Source of the DNA: Mycobacterium sp. 236(2023)
Lineage (GTDB): Bacteria > Actinomycetota > Actinomycetes > Mycobacteriales > Mycobacteriaceae
Assembly: GCF_029623955.1 (NCBI RefSeq)
Contig: NZ_JARSBP010000006.1
Span: 1 to 64,000 of the forward strand
Direction of reading: 5' to 3'
Length of the DNA: 64,000 nt
Part shown: positions 16,289-25,669 of the stretch, piece after piece
Position numbering within the stretch: position 1 is the stretch's first letter
How the letters are laid out: each line of letters begins with the position of its first letter
Notes under the pieces: model-generated
Told to the model about the DNA's origin: nothing
The model's database searches: none
Seen by the model: only the letters and a program-made list of their open reading frames with translations
Translations under genes and position numbers: made by a program

Positions 16289-17317
16289 TCAGTGGGCGGA
16301 TTTGGCTGCCAGCTCGGCGGCACTGCCACCCAAGCCGTCGGGGTAGAACTTCTTGGCCCACTCGCGGATCGCGGTGAAACCCTTCAACTCCGAGCTCGCC
16401 AGCGCGGGCGGATCCGAGTACCGCTGGTGGGACCAGATATGGATGTCCTGGCGGAACTGGCGGATGATCTCCAAGCCGAACTCCTCGGCTTTGACCCTGG
16501 CGCGCTCGGGATTTCGTACCTCGCCCTTCGGCTTGCCGATGTAGGCCATGAAGCGGACATCGGAGGTGGATTCGTCGACCGGCGTGATGGCCGAGATGGT
16601 GCGGTTGTCGATCATGCCCCAGCTCTTGGTGACCGCGATGCCGAGACCGGCGTTGATGGCCTCGACCCCGGATTGCACGTCGGTGATGGACTGCTGGTCG
16701 TCGCCTTCGAACGTGATGGTGAAGTCGACGTAGGAGATCGGGTCGTCGAAGTCGTGGCGGGTGAAGATCGGGTTGATCGGTGTGCCGTGCACGTACTTGA
16801 AATGCGCGAAGTCGACGCCGTTTTCGAGCACGTACTGCGGGTGCATCTCGTGGCCCTGCTCGAACAGGCGCTGCTGCGGGTAGTAGTCGTCGATGGTCGA
16901 CCCGTCGCCGAAACCGCTGAAGATGTCGGGCGCTTCGAAGAACGGCTCACGGCCTTCGATGTCGTGCCAGATGTAGATCGACTGGTTGCGCTCGGTGACG
17001 GGATAGGTCTTGATGCGACGGCCCCGGTTGGGTCGGTCCTCGTACGGAATGCAGACGTTGCGGCCCTGCTGGCTCCACTGCCATCCATGGAAGGGGCACT
17101 GCAGAACCTCACCGTGCACGGTGCCGCCGAAGCCGAGGTGCGCGCCCAGGTGCTCGCAGTAGGCGTTCATCACCGTGACCTGACCGGACTCGGCGCGCCA
17201 CGCGACCATCTCCTGGCCGAAGTACTTCATCGTGTGGACATCACCGACGCCGAGCTCATCGGACCAGGCAACCTGGAACCAGCCAGTCGGCTTCATCGAC
17301 AGGGGCGGTTTGGCCAT
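16289..17317 (-). CDS. KshA-like Rieske non-haem iron oxygenase
   Basis: A 342-residue oxygenase with a Rieske [2Fe-2S] site (C54-E-H56 and C74-P-F-H77) and a C-terminal mononuclear iron site (ENGVDFAHFKYVH, His172 and His177). Overall layout and length match the oxygenase of 3-ketosteroid 9-alpha-hydroxylase (KshA). Mycobacteria have several KshA-like paralogues with other substrates, so the exact activity is uncertain. It needs a reductase (KshB type), not encoded nearby. ATG 17317 is chosen because the N-terminus then matches the family; the open frame is longer. It is divergent from a TetR gene that is its likely regulator. Confidence 0.88.
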   Translation of the reverse strand: MAKPPLSMKPTGWFQVAWSDELGVGDVHTMKYFGQEMVAWRAESGQVTVMNAYCEHLGAHLGFGGTVHGEVLQCPFHGWQWSQQGRNVCIPYEDRPNRGRRIKTYPVTERNQSIYIWHDIEGREPFFEAPDIFSGFGDGSTIDDYYPQQRLFEQGHEMHPQYVLENGVDFAHFKYVHGTPINPIFTRHDFDDPISYVDFTITFEGDDQQSITDVQSGVEAINAGLGIAVTKSWGMIDNRTISAITPVDESTSDVRFMAYIGKPKGEVRNPERARVKAEEFGLEIIRQFRQDIHIWSHQRYSDPPALASSELKGFTAIREWAKKFYPDGLGGSAAELAAKSAH

Positions 17318-17387
17318 GGACCGAATCGTAGAGCACTCAATGAAAGAAACATAGTAGGTTCTACGAAACTTTCGGTACGCTCTCTTC
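17318..17387. promoter_or_regulatory. Divergent promoter region between KshA-like and TetR genes
   Basis: In this 70-base AT-richer gap lie GTAG-GTT-CTAC (17354-17364) and seven-base inverted arms TCGTAGA (17326-17332) and TCTACGA (17360-17366). The repeated GTAGA/TCTAC half-sites are likely contacts for the TetR regulator encoded to the right. Confidence 0.45.
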
Positions 17388-18011
17388 ATGACCGACGTCG
17401 ACGCGCCGGCCCGGCGCCCCAACCGGCGCGGTCAGGCCACCCGCGAGAACATGCTCAACGCCGCGCTGAAGTCGCTGGCGTCGGGCGATCCAGGCTCGGT
17501 GTCGGCGAACCGGATCGCCAAGGACATCGGGGCGACCTGGGGCGCGGTGCAGTACCAATTCGGTGACGCCGACGGTTTCTGGGCTGCCGTGCTGCACCGC
17601 AGCGCCGAGCGTCGTGCCGACGTGTTCGTCTCCGTCGTCGCCGACGCATCGCTGCGCGACCGGGTCGCGAGCATCATCGACACCCTGTATGACGGCCTGG
17701 CAGAACCTGATTCGCGCGCCATCGAAAATCTGCGGGCCGCACTCCCCCGCGACCCGGCCGAGTTGCAGCGGCTCTACCCGCAGACCGCGGCCGAACTGTT
17801 CTCGTGGGGTCAGTCGTGGCTGGAGATCTGCCGCAATGCATTCGCCGGACTCGGCGTCGACCAGGAACGCGTTCGCGAGGTCGCGACGCTGATCCCCGGC
17901 GCGATGCGGGGTCTGGTCTCGGAACGTCAACTCGGCTCGTTCGCCGACCTCGACGTGGCACGTCGCGGGCTGACCAATGCGCTGGTCACCTACTTACAGT
18001 CGTCCGACTGA
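17388..18011 (+). CDS. TetR family transcriptional regulator
   Basis: A 207-residue TetR protein: basic N-terminus (RRPNRRGQATREN), helix-turn-helix SVSANRIAKDIGATWGAVQYQF at about residues 38-59, then an effector domain. It is transcribed away from the KshA-like/reductase-like operon across a 70-base region with dyad half-sites, the usual layout of a local repressor whose ligand is a substrate or intermediate of the operon. Ligand unknown. Confidence 0.87.
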   Translation: MTDVDAPARRPNRRGQATRENMLNAALKSLASGDPGSVSANRIAKDIGATWGAVQYQFGDADGFWAAVLHRSAERRADVFVSVVADASLRDRVASIIDTLYDGLAEPDSRAIENLRAALPRDPAELQRLYPQTAAELFSWGQSWLEICRNAFAGLGVDQERVREVATLIPGAMRGLVSERQLGSFADLDVARRGLTNALVTYLQSSD

Positions 18012-18016
18012 CCCCG

Positions 18017-18343
18017 TCAACCCCACAGCGACATCAGCGTCACGTACGTCGCGGTTCCGACGAGGATGCTGACCAACGCCTGCCGCCGCCACAGGTGCAA
18101 CCCCGCAGTCACCACGACCGCGACGGCCAGCCACCCCACCTGACGGGGCGTGTCGCCGACGACGGTGCTCAGCGTGTAGATCGCGAGGATCACCATCACG
18201 CCAACCGGCATGTGCACGCTGAGGTACTTGACGACGGCGCTGCCGCGCAACGGAGCCAGCACTGCGAACGGCAGCGCGCGCAGCGCCCACGTGACGGCGG
18301 CGCTGACCACGACGAGGAGCGCGATGTAACCGTTGTCAGGCAC
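18017..18343 (-). CDS. azlD: Branched-chain amino acid exporter small subunit AzlD
   Basis: A 108-residue membrane protein with about four helices and the AzlD hallmark TWALRALPFAVLAPLRGS. It works with AzlC, whose gene overlaps it by eight bases. AzlCD-type complexes export branched-chain amino acids or analogues. Confidence 0.88.
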   Translation of the reverse strand: MPDNGYIALLVVVSAAVTWALRALPFAVLAPLRGSAVVKYLSVHMPVGVMVILAIYTLSTVVGDTPRQVGWLAVAVVVTAGLHLWRRQALVSILVGTATYVTLMSLWG

Positions 18344-19010
18344 GTTCGGCCCTGCGCGCCAGCATCATCCGCGCGATCAGCACACCGGTGAAGGCGGCGA
18401 ATGCGCACACCAGCATCTGCCCGGGCACCACCAGCCACGCAACGACCGCACACCCCGCGGCGGTCGTCGCGGTGAGCCAGTCGGGTCGCTGACGGAAGGC
18501 GTCGATACCCAGCACGATGAACAGAGCTGTCAGCGCGAAGTCCAGGCCCACGAGCCGGTCGATCGGCAGCGCCTCGCCGACGAGGCCGCCCAGCGTCGCG
18601 CCGGCGACCCACAACAGATGAAACAGCAATTGCATCAACAGGATCGGACGGGTTGTCCATGCCTGCGCCTCAGGGCTGACCCCGACGGCATAAGCCTCGT
18701 CGGACAGCGTGTACGTGCTGTATGCCTTGCCGAGCAAGCCGCGAACGCGGTGCAACGGAAACGACAGCGCATAGAAGACATGCCGCGAATTCACGACGAA
18801 CGTCGTCAGCCCCACCGTCACGATCGGAGCTGCCGTCGCCGCCAGGTGCACCATCAGAAACTCCAGCGAGCCCGCGTAGATGACGGCGGCGAACACCGGC
18901 GCCCACCACCAGGCCAGTCCCGCGTGCACCACAAGGAACCCCAACGCCATACCGAGCGGGATGAACGCCAGCCCGATGGGCGCCGAAAGTGCCAGCACAC
19001 CGCGCAACAA
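18336..19010 (-). CDS. azlC: Branched-chain amino acid exporter large subunit AzlC
   Basis: A 224-residue membrane protein. It opens with SAPIGLAFIPLGMALGFL and contains AGSLEFLMVHL, NSRHVFYALSF and TLSDEAYAV, all conserved in AzlC. The start is a TTG (19010, or the TTG just before it) preceded by a strong AGGAGG seven to ten bases upstream, which decides the unusual start. It forms an operon with azlD. Confidence 0.9.
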   Translation of the reverse strand: MLRGVLALSAPIGLAFIPLGMALGFLVVHAGLAWWWAPVFAAVIYAGSLEFLMVHLAATAAPIVTVGLTTFVVNSRHVFYALSFPLHRVRGLLGKAYSTYTLSDEAYAVGVSPEAQAWTTRPILLMQLLFHLLWVAGATLGGLVGEALPIDRLVGLDFALTALFIVLGIDAFRQRPDWLTATTAAGCAVVAWLVVPGQMLVCAFAAFTGVLIARMMLARRAERA

Positions 19011-19051
19011 AACTCCTCCTGAACTCGGATCAGGGAGCTAGCTTTCCACGA

Positions 19052-20041
19052 ATGGACATCTTCGCCGAGTGGCACCGTGACGGAACCATTTTCTCGTGGG
19101 TTTCCACGACACCGTCCAACGCCGGGGCTGCGGTGGAGATCTTTTCCCGGCGGGCGGGGACCCCGGGCGCCCCCGCGCTGGTGTGCGTCCACGGCTTCCC
19201 GACGTCGGGCGTCGACTACTACGGGCTGGCCCGCGAATTGAGCGCCGAGTTCGACATCTATGTCCTGGACTTCCCCGGATACGGGCTTTCGGGCAAACCG
19301 CCGGAACCGTACACCTATTCGCTCTACGACGACGCACGGCTGCTGGTGCACGCGATCACCGACATCTGGCGACTCGGCGAGTTCCGGATGATCACGCACG
19401 ACCGTGGCAGCAGCATCGGGATGATCGCGCTGGGGATGCTCGACGACATAGGGCGCCTGCCCAGCGACGTGTTCATGACGAACGCGAACATCTATCTGCC
19501 GCTGGCCAATCTGACGGCATTCCAGGTCGCGCTGCTCGATGACACCACCGGACGCGCGACCGCCGCTGCGACCACGCCCGACATGCTGGCAGCGGGCCTG
19601 GGAGCGACGACCTTCATGCCGCGCCGCACTCTCGCGGATCCCGAAATCGCGGCATTGGCAAAGTGTTTTGCCCACGCTGACGGTATCCGGGTGTTGCCGG
19701 ACACGGTGAAGTACCTTCACGAGCGCGCCGCCGACGAGACCGGCTGGCTGGAACGGCTTTCGACCATCGACGTGGACACCACGCTGGTCTGGGGACTGCA
19801 CGACGGCGTGGCACCCCTGCGCGTCGCGAACCACGTGTGGCAGACCTACGTCAAACCCAAGCCCGGCCGAAACCGCTACTGGGTGGTGCCGGGCGCCGAC
19901 CACTACGTCCAGTGCGACGCCCCCGGCGAGCTGGCCGAGATCATCCGGCTGACGGCGCGGGGCGTGCCGATCGATCTTCAGACCCTCGGCGCGAGGCCGG
20001 ACGGTGCAGTGCTGGTGGACCGCTCAGACGGCGATGGATGA
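19052..20041 (+). CDS. Alpha/beta hydrolase with Asp nucleophile (haloacetate dehalogenase / epoxide hydrolase type)
   Basis: A 329-residue alpha/beta-hydrolase. The oxyanion motif is HGFP (48-51); the nucleophile elbow reads THDRGSS with Asp117 in place of the usual Ser. HDRG is the form seen in haloacetate/fluoroacetate dehalogenases and some epoxide hydrolases. The catalytic His is in GADHYVQ near the C-terminus. It may therefore hydrolyse a C-halogen or epoxide bond through an ester intermediate, rather than act as an esterase. ATG 19052 is chosen over an upstream in-frame start inside the divergent azlC region. It overlaps the M4 protease gene by 18 bases at the 3' end. Confidence 0.85.
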   Translation: MDIFAEWHRDGTIFSWVSTTPSNAGAAVEIFSRRAGTPGAPALVCVHGFPTSGVDYYGLARELSAEFDIYVLDFPGYGLSGKPPEPYTYSLYDDARLLVHAITDIWRLGEFRMITHDRGSSIGMIALGMLDDIGRLPSDVFMTNANIYLPLANLTAFQVALLDDTTGRATAAATTPDMLAAGLGATTFMPRRTLADPEIAALAKCFAHADGIRVLPDTVKYLHERAADETGWLERLSTIDVDTTLVWGLHDGVAPLRVANHVWQTYVKPKPGRNRYWVVPGADHYVQCDAPGELAEIIRLTARGVPIDLQTLGARPDGAVLVDRSDGDG

Positions 20042-22573
20042 GACTGGGGCGCCGTAGATCTCGACGGTGTCGAAGGCTGACGCGATTGCCTGTCGCTGAG
20101 CCAGGGTCAGGCCCAGGGCCTCGGCGGAGCTGAGCACCGCTGCCCGACCGTCGGCGAACTGCGCCGTCGAACTCAGCCGCGGGATCGAGTGGTAGAACAC
20201 CTTGGCCCAGGTCTCGTCGGACACGGCGGCGGTAGCAGCGTTGGTCATCATCAGGTACGCCGCGTGGCTGAAGATCGTGCTGTTGACGTGCTCGCCGTGG
20301 TCGTCACCATCGCCGGTGTACATCGTGCTCATGCGGCTCCGGTAGGCCCCGTAGGAGGTGGTGACGGAACTCGGATTGGCGAGATTGCGCACGATGCCGT
20401 TGCCGGAGTCCTCGGCGATGAGCCACCGGTCCGCACCGGTACTCCCCTCGACCAGCACCCCGAAGATGTCGGCGTACGCCTCGTTGAGCGCACCGGACTG
20501 TCCGGAGTCGAGAGCTGAAGCACCGAGGATTCCGGAGATCACTGCGTGGGTGTACTCGTGGGCGACGATATCGACGTCGGCCTGAAGATATCCCTTGTCT
20601 CCGAAAGCAAATTGCTTCAGACCCGAATCCCAGAACGCGTTCGAGTAGCCCAGCGGCGACGAGCTCGGCCGGTACTTGATGCTGATGACGATCGGGGCGC
20701 CGTTGTTGTCGTACGACACCCGCCCGAGGACGTTCTTGAAGTAGTCGTAGACCACGGCGGCATTCGCGTGCGCGGACACCGCCGAGGTGTCCCACCCGCT
20801 GAAGAAGCTTCGCTTGACCACCTTGCCGGGCAGCACCGGTGAGCCGAGCCCGAAGAACCCGTACGAGGTCTTGTACGTGGTGATGTTGCGTGCCGGGTCG
20901 GACATCTCAGTGCTGCTGAACCACAGCAGGTTTCGGGTGTCGACGGTGAACGTCCGTGTGTCGCCGAGCCAATCCTTACCCGTGGTGACCACCGCGGCGG
21001 CTTGCGCATTGGACACCGTGAGGATGACGACGCCCGCGTTGTCACCGTCGGCGTCGATCAGATAGGTGGCACCCGACGGCACGAGTTCCCCGGTGTCGGG
21101 AATGCGGACCGCCACTCGCCAGGCGAGTGCGGGGTCGGCGCCTTCGGTCACGGTGAACACGACGAGTTCGTTGGTGAAAGTGCTTGCCGCCATGAATGAT
21201 TCGATATCCGCCGGATCGGCTCCGGCACCGAGGTAGGCGCTGCTCGCGAGGAGATGAACCTCGTGCGCCTCGTCCACGGCGGAGTCGGGAGTGATGTCGA
21301 AGTTCTCGCCGAGACCGCGGTAGTAATTGAACACGCTGGTGACGTCACCGTCGGCGTCGGTCACCAGGATCACTTCGCTGCCGAGAACGGTGACACCTGC
21401 GACGGTTTCGGTGAACCGGTAGAAGTGCTCGGCACTGTCACCGACGCCGGCCGTCGATACCACCACGTTCGCGCTGCCGGCGAATCCGGTGGGGGCACCG
21501 AGGACAGGGGCCAGCGCGTTCAGCACAGCCGCCGCGTCGTCGGCGTTGACGACCACGTCGTCGGTGAACCTGCCGTCGATGACACTGACCGCGCCGGTGC
21601 GCCCGGGGGTGATCGCGACCCCGCTGCGCGACGTCAGACCGTCGATGTCCAGCGTGGAGGGAATGCCAAGGCCCGCAGGTGATGTGGCGGCGATGCTGAT
21701 GGTCACCTCGGTCGGCTTGGCGATGCCGAGCAACCCCAGGAGGCCGTGGACATGGAACGGATTTCCCGATGTGTCGTCGATGCGGATCGTGAACTTGTCG
21801 GCGCGGCCGGCGGCCCCGGCGCCCGGCGCGTACGTGAACCGCCCCAGCGCGTCGATGGCGACCCGGCCGTATGCGGGACCCGAGGACAGGACGTAGGTCA
21901 GCGCGGTGTCGTCGTAGTCGACGGCGTTGAGGCTGCCGGTGACGGCGCCGCCGAGGCCCGGATCCGACGTCGTCACATCGGCGACGGGCCGCTGGTTGTT
22001 CCAGGTGTACTGGGTTTGGCGCACCGCCAGCCACAGCGATTCCACGAGCGCGGAGACCGGTGTAGCCGGAACAGGTGGGTCGCTCTGCGCGGTGCGCAGT
22101 CCCGCCCACGTTCGCACGTCGGTGACGATGCTCTCAGCCGTGACGGGCCGGGCGCTGACGAGACTGCGGACGGTGGCCTCGGGTTTGGACGTGGTCGCTG
22201 ACGACTCTTCCTCGACAGATTCGATGTCCGCCGCCTCGGCGTCCGCGCTGTCCTCGGTCTCGGTGTCGTCCTCGGTCTTCGTGTCGTCCTCGGTCTTCGT
22301 GTCGTCCTCGGAGCCGTAACGCAAACTCTTCCGGGTCGGCTCCGCGTCCGAGTCGTCGGCGTCCGCCTCCGCAGGATCTGCAGCGGTGGTCGAATCGGAG
22401 TCGTTGTCTGCCGGGCCCGAATCCGTGGACTCGGATTGCGACGAGTCGGCACCTTCTGACGGACTGGCGGCTGCGACCCCCTGCCCGACGACCATCCCTA
22501 CGCCGATACCGGCCAGAACGATCCCGGAGTAGAGCCCGCGCCGAGGCGCGCGCGAGTCGAGACACCAGTCCAC
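20024..22573 (-). CDS. Large secreted M4 (thermolysin-like) metalloprotease with acidic linker and Ig-like domain
   Basis: From GTG 22573 the protein has 849 residues; the frame is open to 22780 and the start is uncertain. Order: basic stretch with twin arginine (APRRGLYSG), hydrophobic segment, long Asp/Ser/Thr-rich acidic linker with a repeated DDTKTE unit, an Ig/cadherin-like domain (AVTGSLN to TISIA), a thermolysin-type propeptide and an M4 catalytic domain. HEYTH (672-676), the third zinc ligand in NEAYADIFG (Glu698) and His762 in HVNSTIFSHAAY match thermolysin. It should be a zinc endopeptidase acting outside the cell. The N-terminal layout is shared with the PGRS protein at 37-40.5 kb. 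Confidence 0.88.
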   Translation of the reverse strand: MDWCLDSRAPRRGLYSGIVLAGIGVGMVVGQGVAAASPSEGADSSQSESTDSGPADNDSDSTTAADPAEADADDSDAEPTRKSLRYGSEDDTKTEDDTKTEDDTETEDSADAEAADIESVEEESSATTSKPEATVRSLVSARPVTAESIVTDVRTWAGLRTAQSDPPVPATPVSALVESLWLAVRQTQYTWNNQRPVADVTTSDPGLGGAVTGSLNAVDYDDTALTYVLSSGPAYGRVAIDALGRFTYAPGAGAAGRADKFTIRIDDTSGNPFHVHGLLGLLGIAKPTEVTISIAATSPAGLGIPSTLDIDGLTSRSGVAITPGRTGAVSVIDGRFTDDVVVNADDAAAVLNALAPVLGAPTGFAGSANVVVSTAGVGDSAEHFYRFTETVAGVTVLGSEVILVTDADGDVTSVFNYYRGLGENFDITPDSAVDEAHEVHLLASSAYLGAGADPADIESFMAASTFTNELVVFTVTEGADPALAWRVAVRIPDTGELVPSGATYLIDADGDNAGVVILTVSNAQAAAVVTTGKDWLGDTRTFTVDTRNLLWFSSTEMSDPARNITTYKTSYGFFGLGSPVLPGKVVKRSFFSGWDTSAVSAHANAAVVYDYFKNVLGRVSYDNNGAPIVISIKYRPSSSPLGYSNAFWDSGLKQFAFGDKGYLQADVDIVAHEYTHAVISGILGASALDSGQSGALNEAYADIFGVLVEGSTGADRWLIAEDSGNGIVRNLANPSSVTTSYGAYRSRMSTMYTGDGDDHGEHVNSTIFSHAAYLMMTNAATAAVSDETWAKVFYHSIPRLSSTAQFADGRAAVLSSAEALGLTLAQRQAIASAFDTVEIYGAPVSSIAV

Positions 22574-22697
22574 AATGACCCCCAGCGTTGCGTGTAGCCA
22601 GAACCTATCACCGCTCAGCAAACTATCGGAAGTTTCCGGCGATGAAGGCAGGCGACCGCCTTCTACGCCTTTGACATGGGAAGGTTCCGGGTGCGTG

Positions 22698-23792
22698 CTA
22701 CCGGACCGATGACGCCAGCGCAACGATGAGGTCCGCAGCCTCCCGCGCGGCGTCGACGGCTCTGAGGTCCTGCCCGACATCGGCCGCGGCCTGGCGCCAG
22801 CGAGGCTCGGTCAGCAGCGCGTCGATGTCGGCCCTCAGCGTCGAAACGGACGACGATCGCGACGCGAGAATGCCGGCACCGGACCGTGCAACAGCCGCAC
22901 CGATCAGCCGTTGATCGGACAGGGCGCTGGCCGGCAGGACGAGAACCGGGATGTCGTGGGCCAGCGCCCGCAGCGTCGTGGCGTGGCCTCCGTGCCCGAT
23001 GAGTAGCGAACATTTCGGCATCAGATCGGCGTGATCGACGAACCCGACGACCTCCACGTTGGGAGCCGACGGCAGGTCGGCAGGATCGATGACGCCGCCC
23101 GTGGTCACCACGGCCCGTACCGGCAGTCCTGAGAGCGCCTCGATGACGCGCGCCAGGGTGGCACGCTGCCCGCGAAACCCGTTGGTGGACATGCTGACCA
23201 GGACCAGAGGCGACCCGGAGTCTGGTTGCGCGGGTCGTCCGGACACGACGGCCCCGACCCACCGCAGGTTGGGCGGTCTGCGACGGCGCGCATCGGGATC
23301 GAGGCGCTCCAGCGTTGCGACGAGGTTGAGGTCGGCGCCGTTCCACAACGACGTGATCCGATGGCCGTACAGCAGTGCCGCGGTGCCCGCGCCGTAGCGG
23401 TGCATCCGGTTCATGTAGCTACGAAAGGTGTGCGTGAGGACCACGGTCCGAATGGTGTTCCGCTGCAGTTTCTTCAAGGCGGGCAACAACATGCAGTCGA
23501 CCACTGCGACGTCGGGCCGCCGCTCGGCGCACAACCGGTCGACGTCGTCGGCGATGTTGTGGTCGTTGAACATCGGCACCCACCTCAGCGGGCTCTGCGC
23601 TTGCCTCGAATCCCACCGTCGTGCAGTGCGGTACGGCGCGAACGGCAGCCCTGCCCGCGTCACGTCGGCATCCAGGCATTCATGTCCGGCGACACGCACC
23701 GAGTGGCCACCCGCGGCGACGGCCGACGCTACCGCGAGCAGAGGCGGCACGTTCCCGCCGCCGTCCATCGTCACGAACAGGACGTCGGCCAC
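22698..23792 (-). CDS. UGT/MGT-like glycosyltransferase (GT1 type)
   Basis: A 364-residue GT-B glycosyltransferase. The N-terminal acceptor half starts VLFVTMDGGGNVPPLLAVASAVAAGGH, as in macrolide and MGT-type enzymes; the C-terminal half has SLLIGHGGHATTLRALAHDIPVLVLP, equivalent to the nucleotide-sugar-binding motif of family 1. It transfers a sugar from a nucleotide donor to a small lipophilic acceptor, which cannot be named. It lies ten bases downstream of the DUF4436 gene on the same strand. Confidence 0.87.
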   Translation of the reverse strand: MADVLFVTMDGGGNVPPLLAVASAVAAGGHSVRVAGHECLDADVTRAGLPFAPYRTARRWDSRQAQSPLRWVPMFNDHNIADDVDRLCAERRPDVAVVDCMLLPALKKLQRNTIRTVVLTHTFRSYMNRMHRYGAGTAALLYGHRITSLWNGADLNLVATLERLDPDARRRRPPNLRWVGAVVSGRPAQPDSGSPLVLVSMSTNGFRGQRATLARVIEALSGLPVRAVVTTGGVIDPADLPSAPNVEVVGFVDHADLMPKCSLLIGHGGHATTLRALAHDIPVLVLPASALSDQRLIGAAVARSGAGILASRSSSVSTLRADIDALLTEPRWRQAAADVGQDLRAVDAAREAADLIVALASSVR

Positions 23793-23802
23793 CCGACCGA
23801 AG

Positions 23803-24726
23803 TTAGTCGATCCGTTTGTTCCAGATGACGACGTACACCAGCATCGACGCGACCAGCCCGATGATCACCCACATGATGAGCAGGATGTCGATCCACGCGC
23901 CCGGCGGTGGCGCGCCCGGGAGGATGTTGCGCAGCGGGACGATCGCGAACAGCATCGCCGCGTACCACGTCAGGAAAGGCATCTGGAACTCCTTCTTCCT
24001 GAAGAAGACCTTCAACGACGTGGACAGCGCCAGCGTGGGCAGCATGATCAGCACGAGGCAGATACCGATGTCGAAAGCGAGCGGTCCGAGAGCCCGCTTG
24101 AAGTTGATCTGCACAGCTTCGTCGCCGGGCTCCGAATAGGACTGCGGCGACGGCGGAACGGTCTCGCTGGTGATGTTCCAGCCTTGGATCGCGGCCTCGA
24201 TCTCGACACGCGCCGGTTGGAACTCTCGTGCATCACCTTCGCCGACGAGCACATCGGCGCTGATCGCGTCGGTGCTGTAGGAGTCGAGCGGCCACGTCGT
24301 CGGATCACCGCCGACGTCGATGGTGGTGGTCACCTCGGCGGGCGACGCGCCGGCGGGGAACTTCAAGTCGCCCAACGTGTTCCACGGGTACAGCCGCACC
24401 GACAGGTCTTCGGTCAGTACGTCGAGCCGCGGATCCAACATCCCGTCCTCGGGGATGATGAGGACTTTCGCATCGACCTTGTTGTCCAAGGTCTTGATCC
24501 CGGTAATCGTCACGAGCACGACCGTCTCGGAGCCGTCGCCGGTGTCGGGGTTGTCCAGCTCACCGGCCGAGCCCGAGAAAAACCAGTAGGTGAAGACCGA
24601 TCCGGCGTAGAGAAGGATCACGACGAGGACGAGGACGATCGCCCCACCGATGCCCTTCTTCGGAGGATCTGCCACGCCGTGTTTTCCGCCCGGACCGTTC
24701 TCTGGATCCGTGGTTGCCTGAGTCAT
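23803..24726 (-). CDS. DUF4436 membrane protein
   Basis: A 307-residue membrane protein of the actinobacterial DUF4436 family. One transmembrane helix near residues 25-48 (GGAIVLVLVVILLYAGSVF) is followed by a large beta-rich domain outside the membrane and three helices at the C-terminus (about 215-300). The start at ATG 24726 is preferred; an upstream in-frame start adds six residues. Function unknown. It probably shares a transcript with the downstream glycosyltransferase. Confidence 0.82.
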   Translation of the reverse strand: MTQATTDPENGPGGKHGVADPPKKGIGGAIVLVLVVILLYAGSVFTYWFFSGSAGELDNPDTGDGSETVVLVTITGIKTLDNKVDAKVLIIPEDGMLDPRLDVLTEDLSVRLYPWNTLGDLKFPAGASPAEVTTTIDVGGDPTTWPLDSYSTDAISADVLVGEGDAREFQPARVEIEAAIQGWNITSETVPPSPQSYSEPGDEAVQINFKRALGPLAFDIGICLVLIMLPTLALSTSLKVFFRKKEFQMPFLTWYAAMLFAIVPLRNILPGAPPPGAWIDILLIMWVIIGLVASMLVYVVIWNKRID

Positions 24727-24783
24727 GCGCGAATTATGACGCAACCGTCAGTTTTATAGCCGGAATTGGTCGAAGCGCACCGC

Positions 24784-25083
24784 TTACCCGTCCTCGCCGG
24801 AGAGCACACGGACATCGACGACGTCGTACTCCGACACCGCGGCCGAGAGCATCGATACCTGTTGCTCGTCGCTGGGTCCGCTACCGCGGAAGACGTCGAC
24901 CGCGGCCCGCGATTCCCAGCGTTCGTAGACGTTGATCCGGCCAGGATCGAGCAGGTCGGCGCTGATGCTGAAGTCGAGACAGCCTGGCGCGCGCCTGGCC
25001 TCTTCGACGACCCCGACACACCCGCGGAGATATTCGGCCCGGTCCTGAGGCTGCACGACGAGGTGTCCCGCGACGATCACCAT
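24784..25083 (-). CDS. Antibiotic biosynthesis monooxygenase (ABM) domain protein
   Basis: A 99-residue single-domain ABM fold protein: MVIVAGHLVVQPQ, EEARRAPGCLDFSIS and NVYERWESRAAVDVF follow the family pattern. Members are small dimeric cofactor-free monooxygenases or haem/quinone-binding proteins. It is divergent from the Nudix gene with 62 bases between the starts. Confidence 0.85.
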   Translation of the reverse strand: MVIVAGHLVVQPQDRAEYLRGCVGVVEEARRAPGCLDFSISADLLDPGRINVYERWESRAAVDVFRGSGPSDEQQVSMLSAAVSEYDVVDVRVLSGEDG

Positions 25084-25145
25084 GGGCTTGGCTCCTTCGT
25101 ATCGTTGTAGGAATCATCTTGCCGCCACTCGGATACCGTCGACGG

Positions 25146-25652
25146 GTGTCCGCTCTCCCGCTGCGTGATTCGTGTCGCGCACTGCTCGTCGACGGTGACC
25201 GAATCCTGCTCGCGCAGCACCGGATCGATGACGAGTACACCGTCTGGACCGGACCCGGGGGCGGCGTCGAGGAAGGCGAGACCCTGGTGCAAGCGCTGGC
25301 ACGCGAACTGTACGAAGAGACCGGGCTGGTTCTGACGGACGACCACGCGCCCCGGCTGGTGTGGATCCAGACCGCCTCCTTGGCGTGGATGCGTGCCCAC
25401 GGCTTCGAAGGCATCGTCAACCATTTCTTCCTGATCCACGTCGACACCTTCACGCCCGCCAGCGCACTCGAACCGGGCGCCGCCGGCCATCCCGACACCG
25501 AAGGAATCCTCGAACAGCGCTGGTGGTCGCTGGCCGATATCGATGCAGACCGCGCCAATGGTGTGCTCTTCTCGCCGAGAGCGTTGCCAAAGCTGTTGCA
25601 GGAGTTGCTGACCGACGGACCTCCGGCGACTCCGCTGGCACTCGGGCTGTAG
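25146..25652 (+). CDS. Nudix hydrolase
   Basis: A 168-residue Nudix protein. The Nudix box reads GGGVEEGETLVQALARELYEETGL, matching GX5EX7REUXEEXGU with all metal-binding Glu present. It cleaves nucleoside diphosphates linked to another group; the substrate is not predictable. GTG 25146 (SALPLRDSCRALLVDG) is taken as start; the frame extends nine codons upstream. Confidence 0.88.
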   Translation: MSALPLRDSCRALLVDGDRILLAQHRIDDEYTVWTGPGGGVEEGETLVQALARELYEETGLVLTDDHAPRLVWIQTASLAWMRAHGFEGIVNHFFLIHVDTFTPASALEPGAAGHPDTEGILEQRWWSLADIDADRANGVLFSPRALPKLLQELLTDGPPATPLALGL

Positions 25653-25669
25653 TGGCCTAGGGTGGACCG

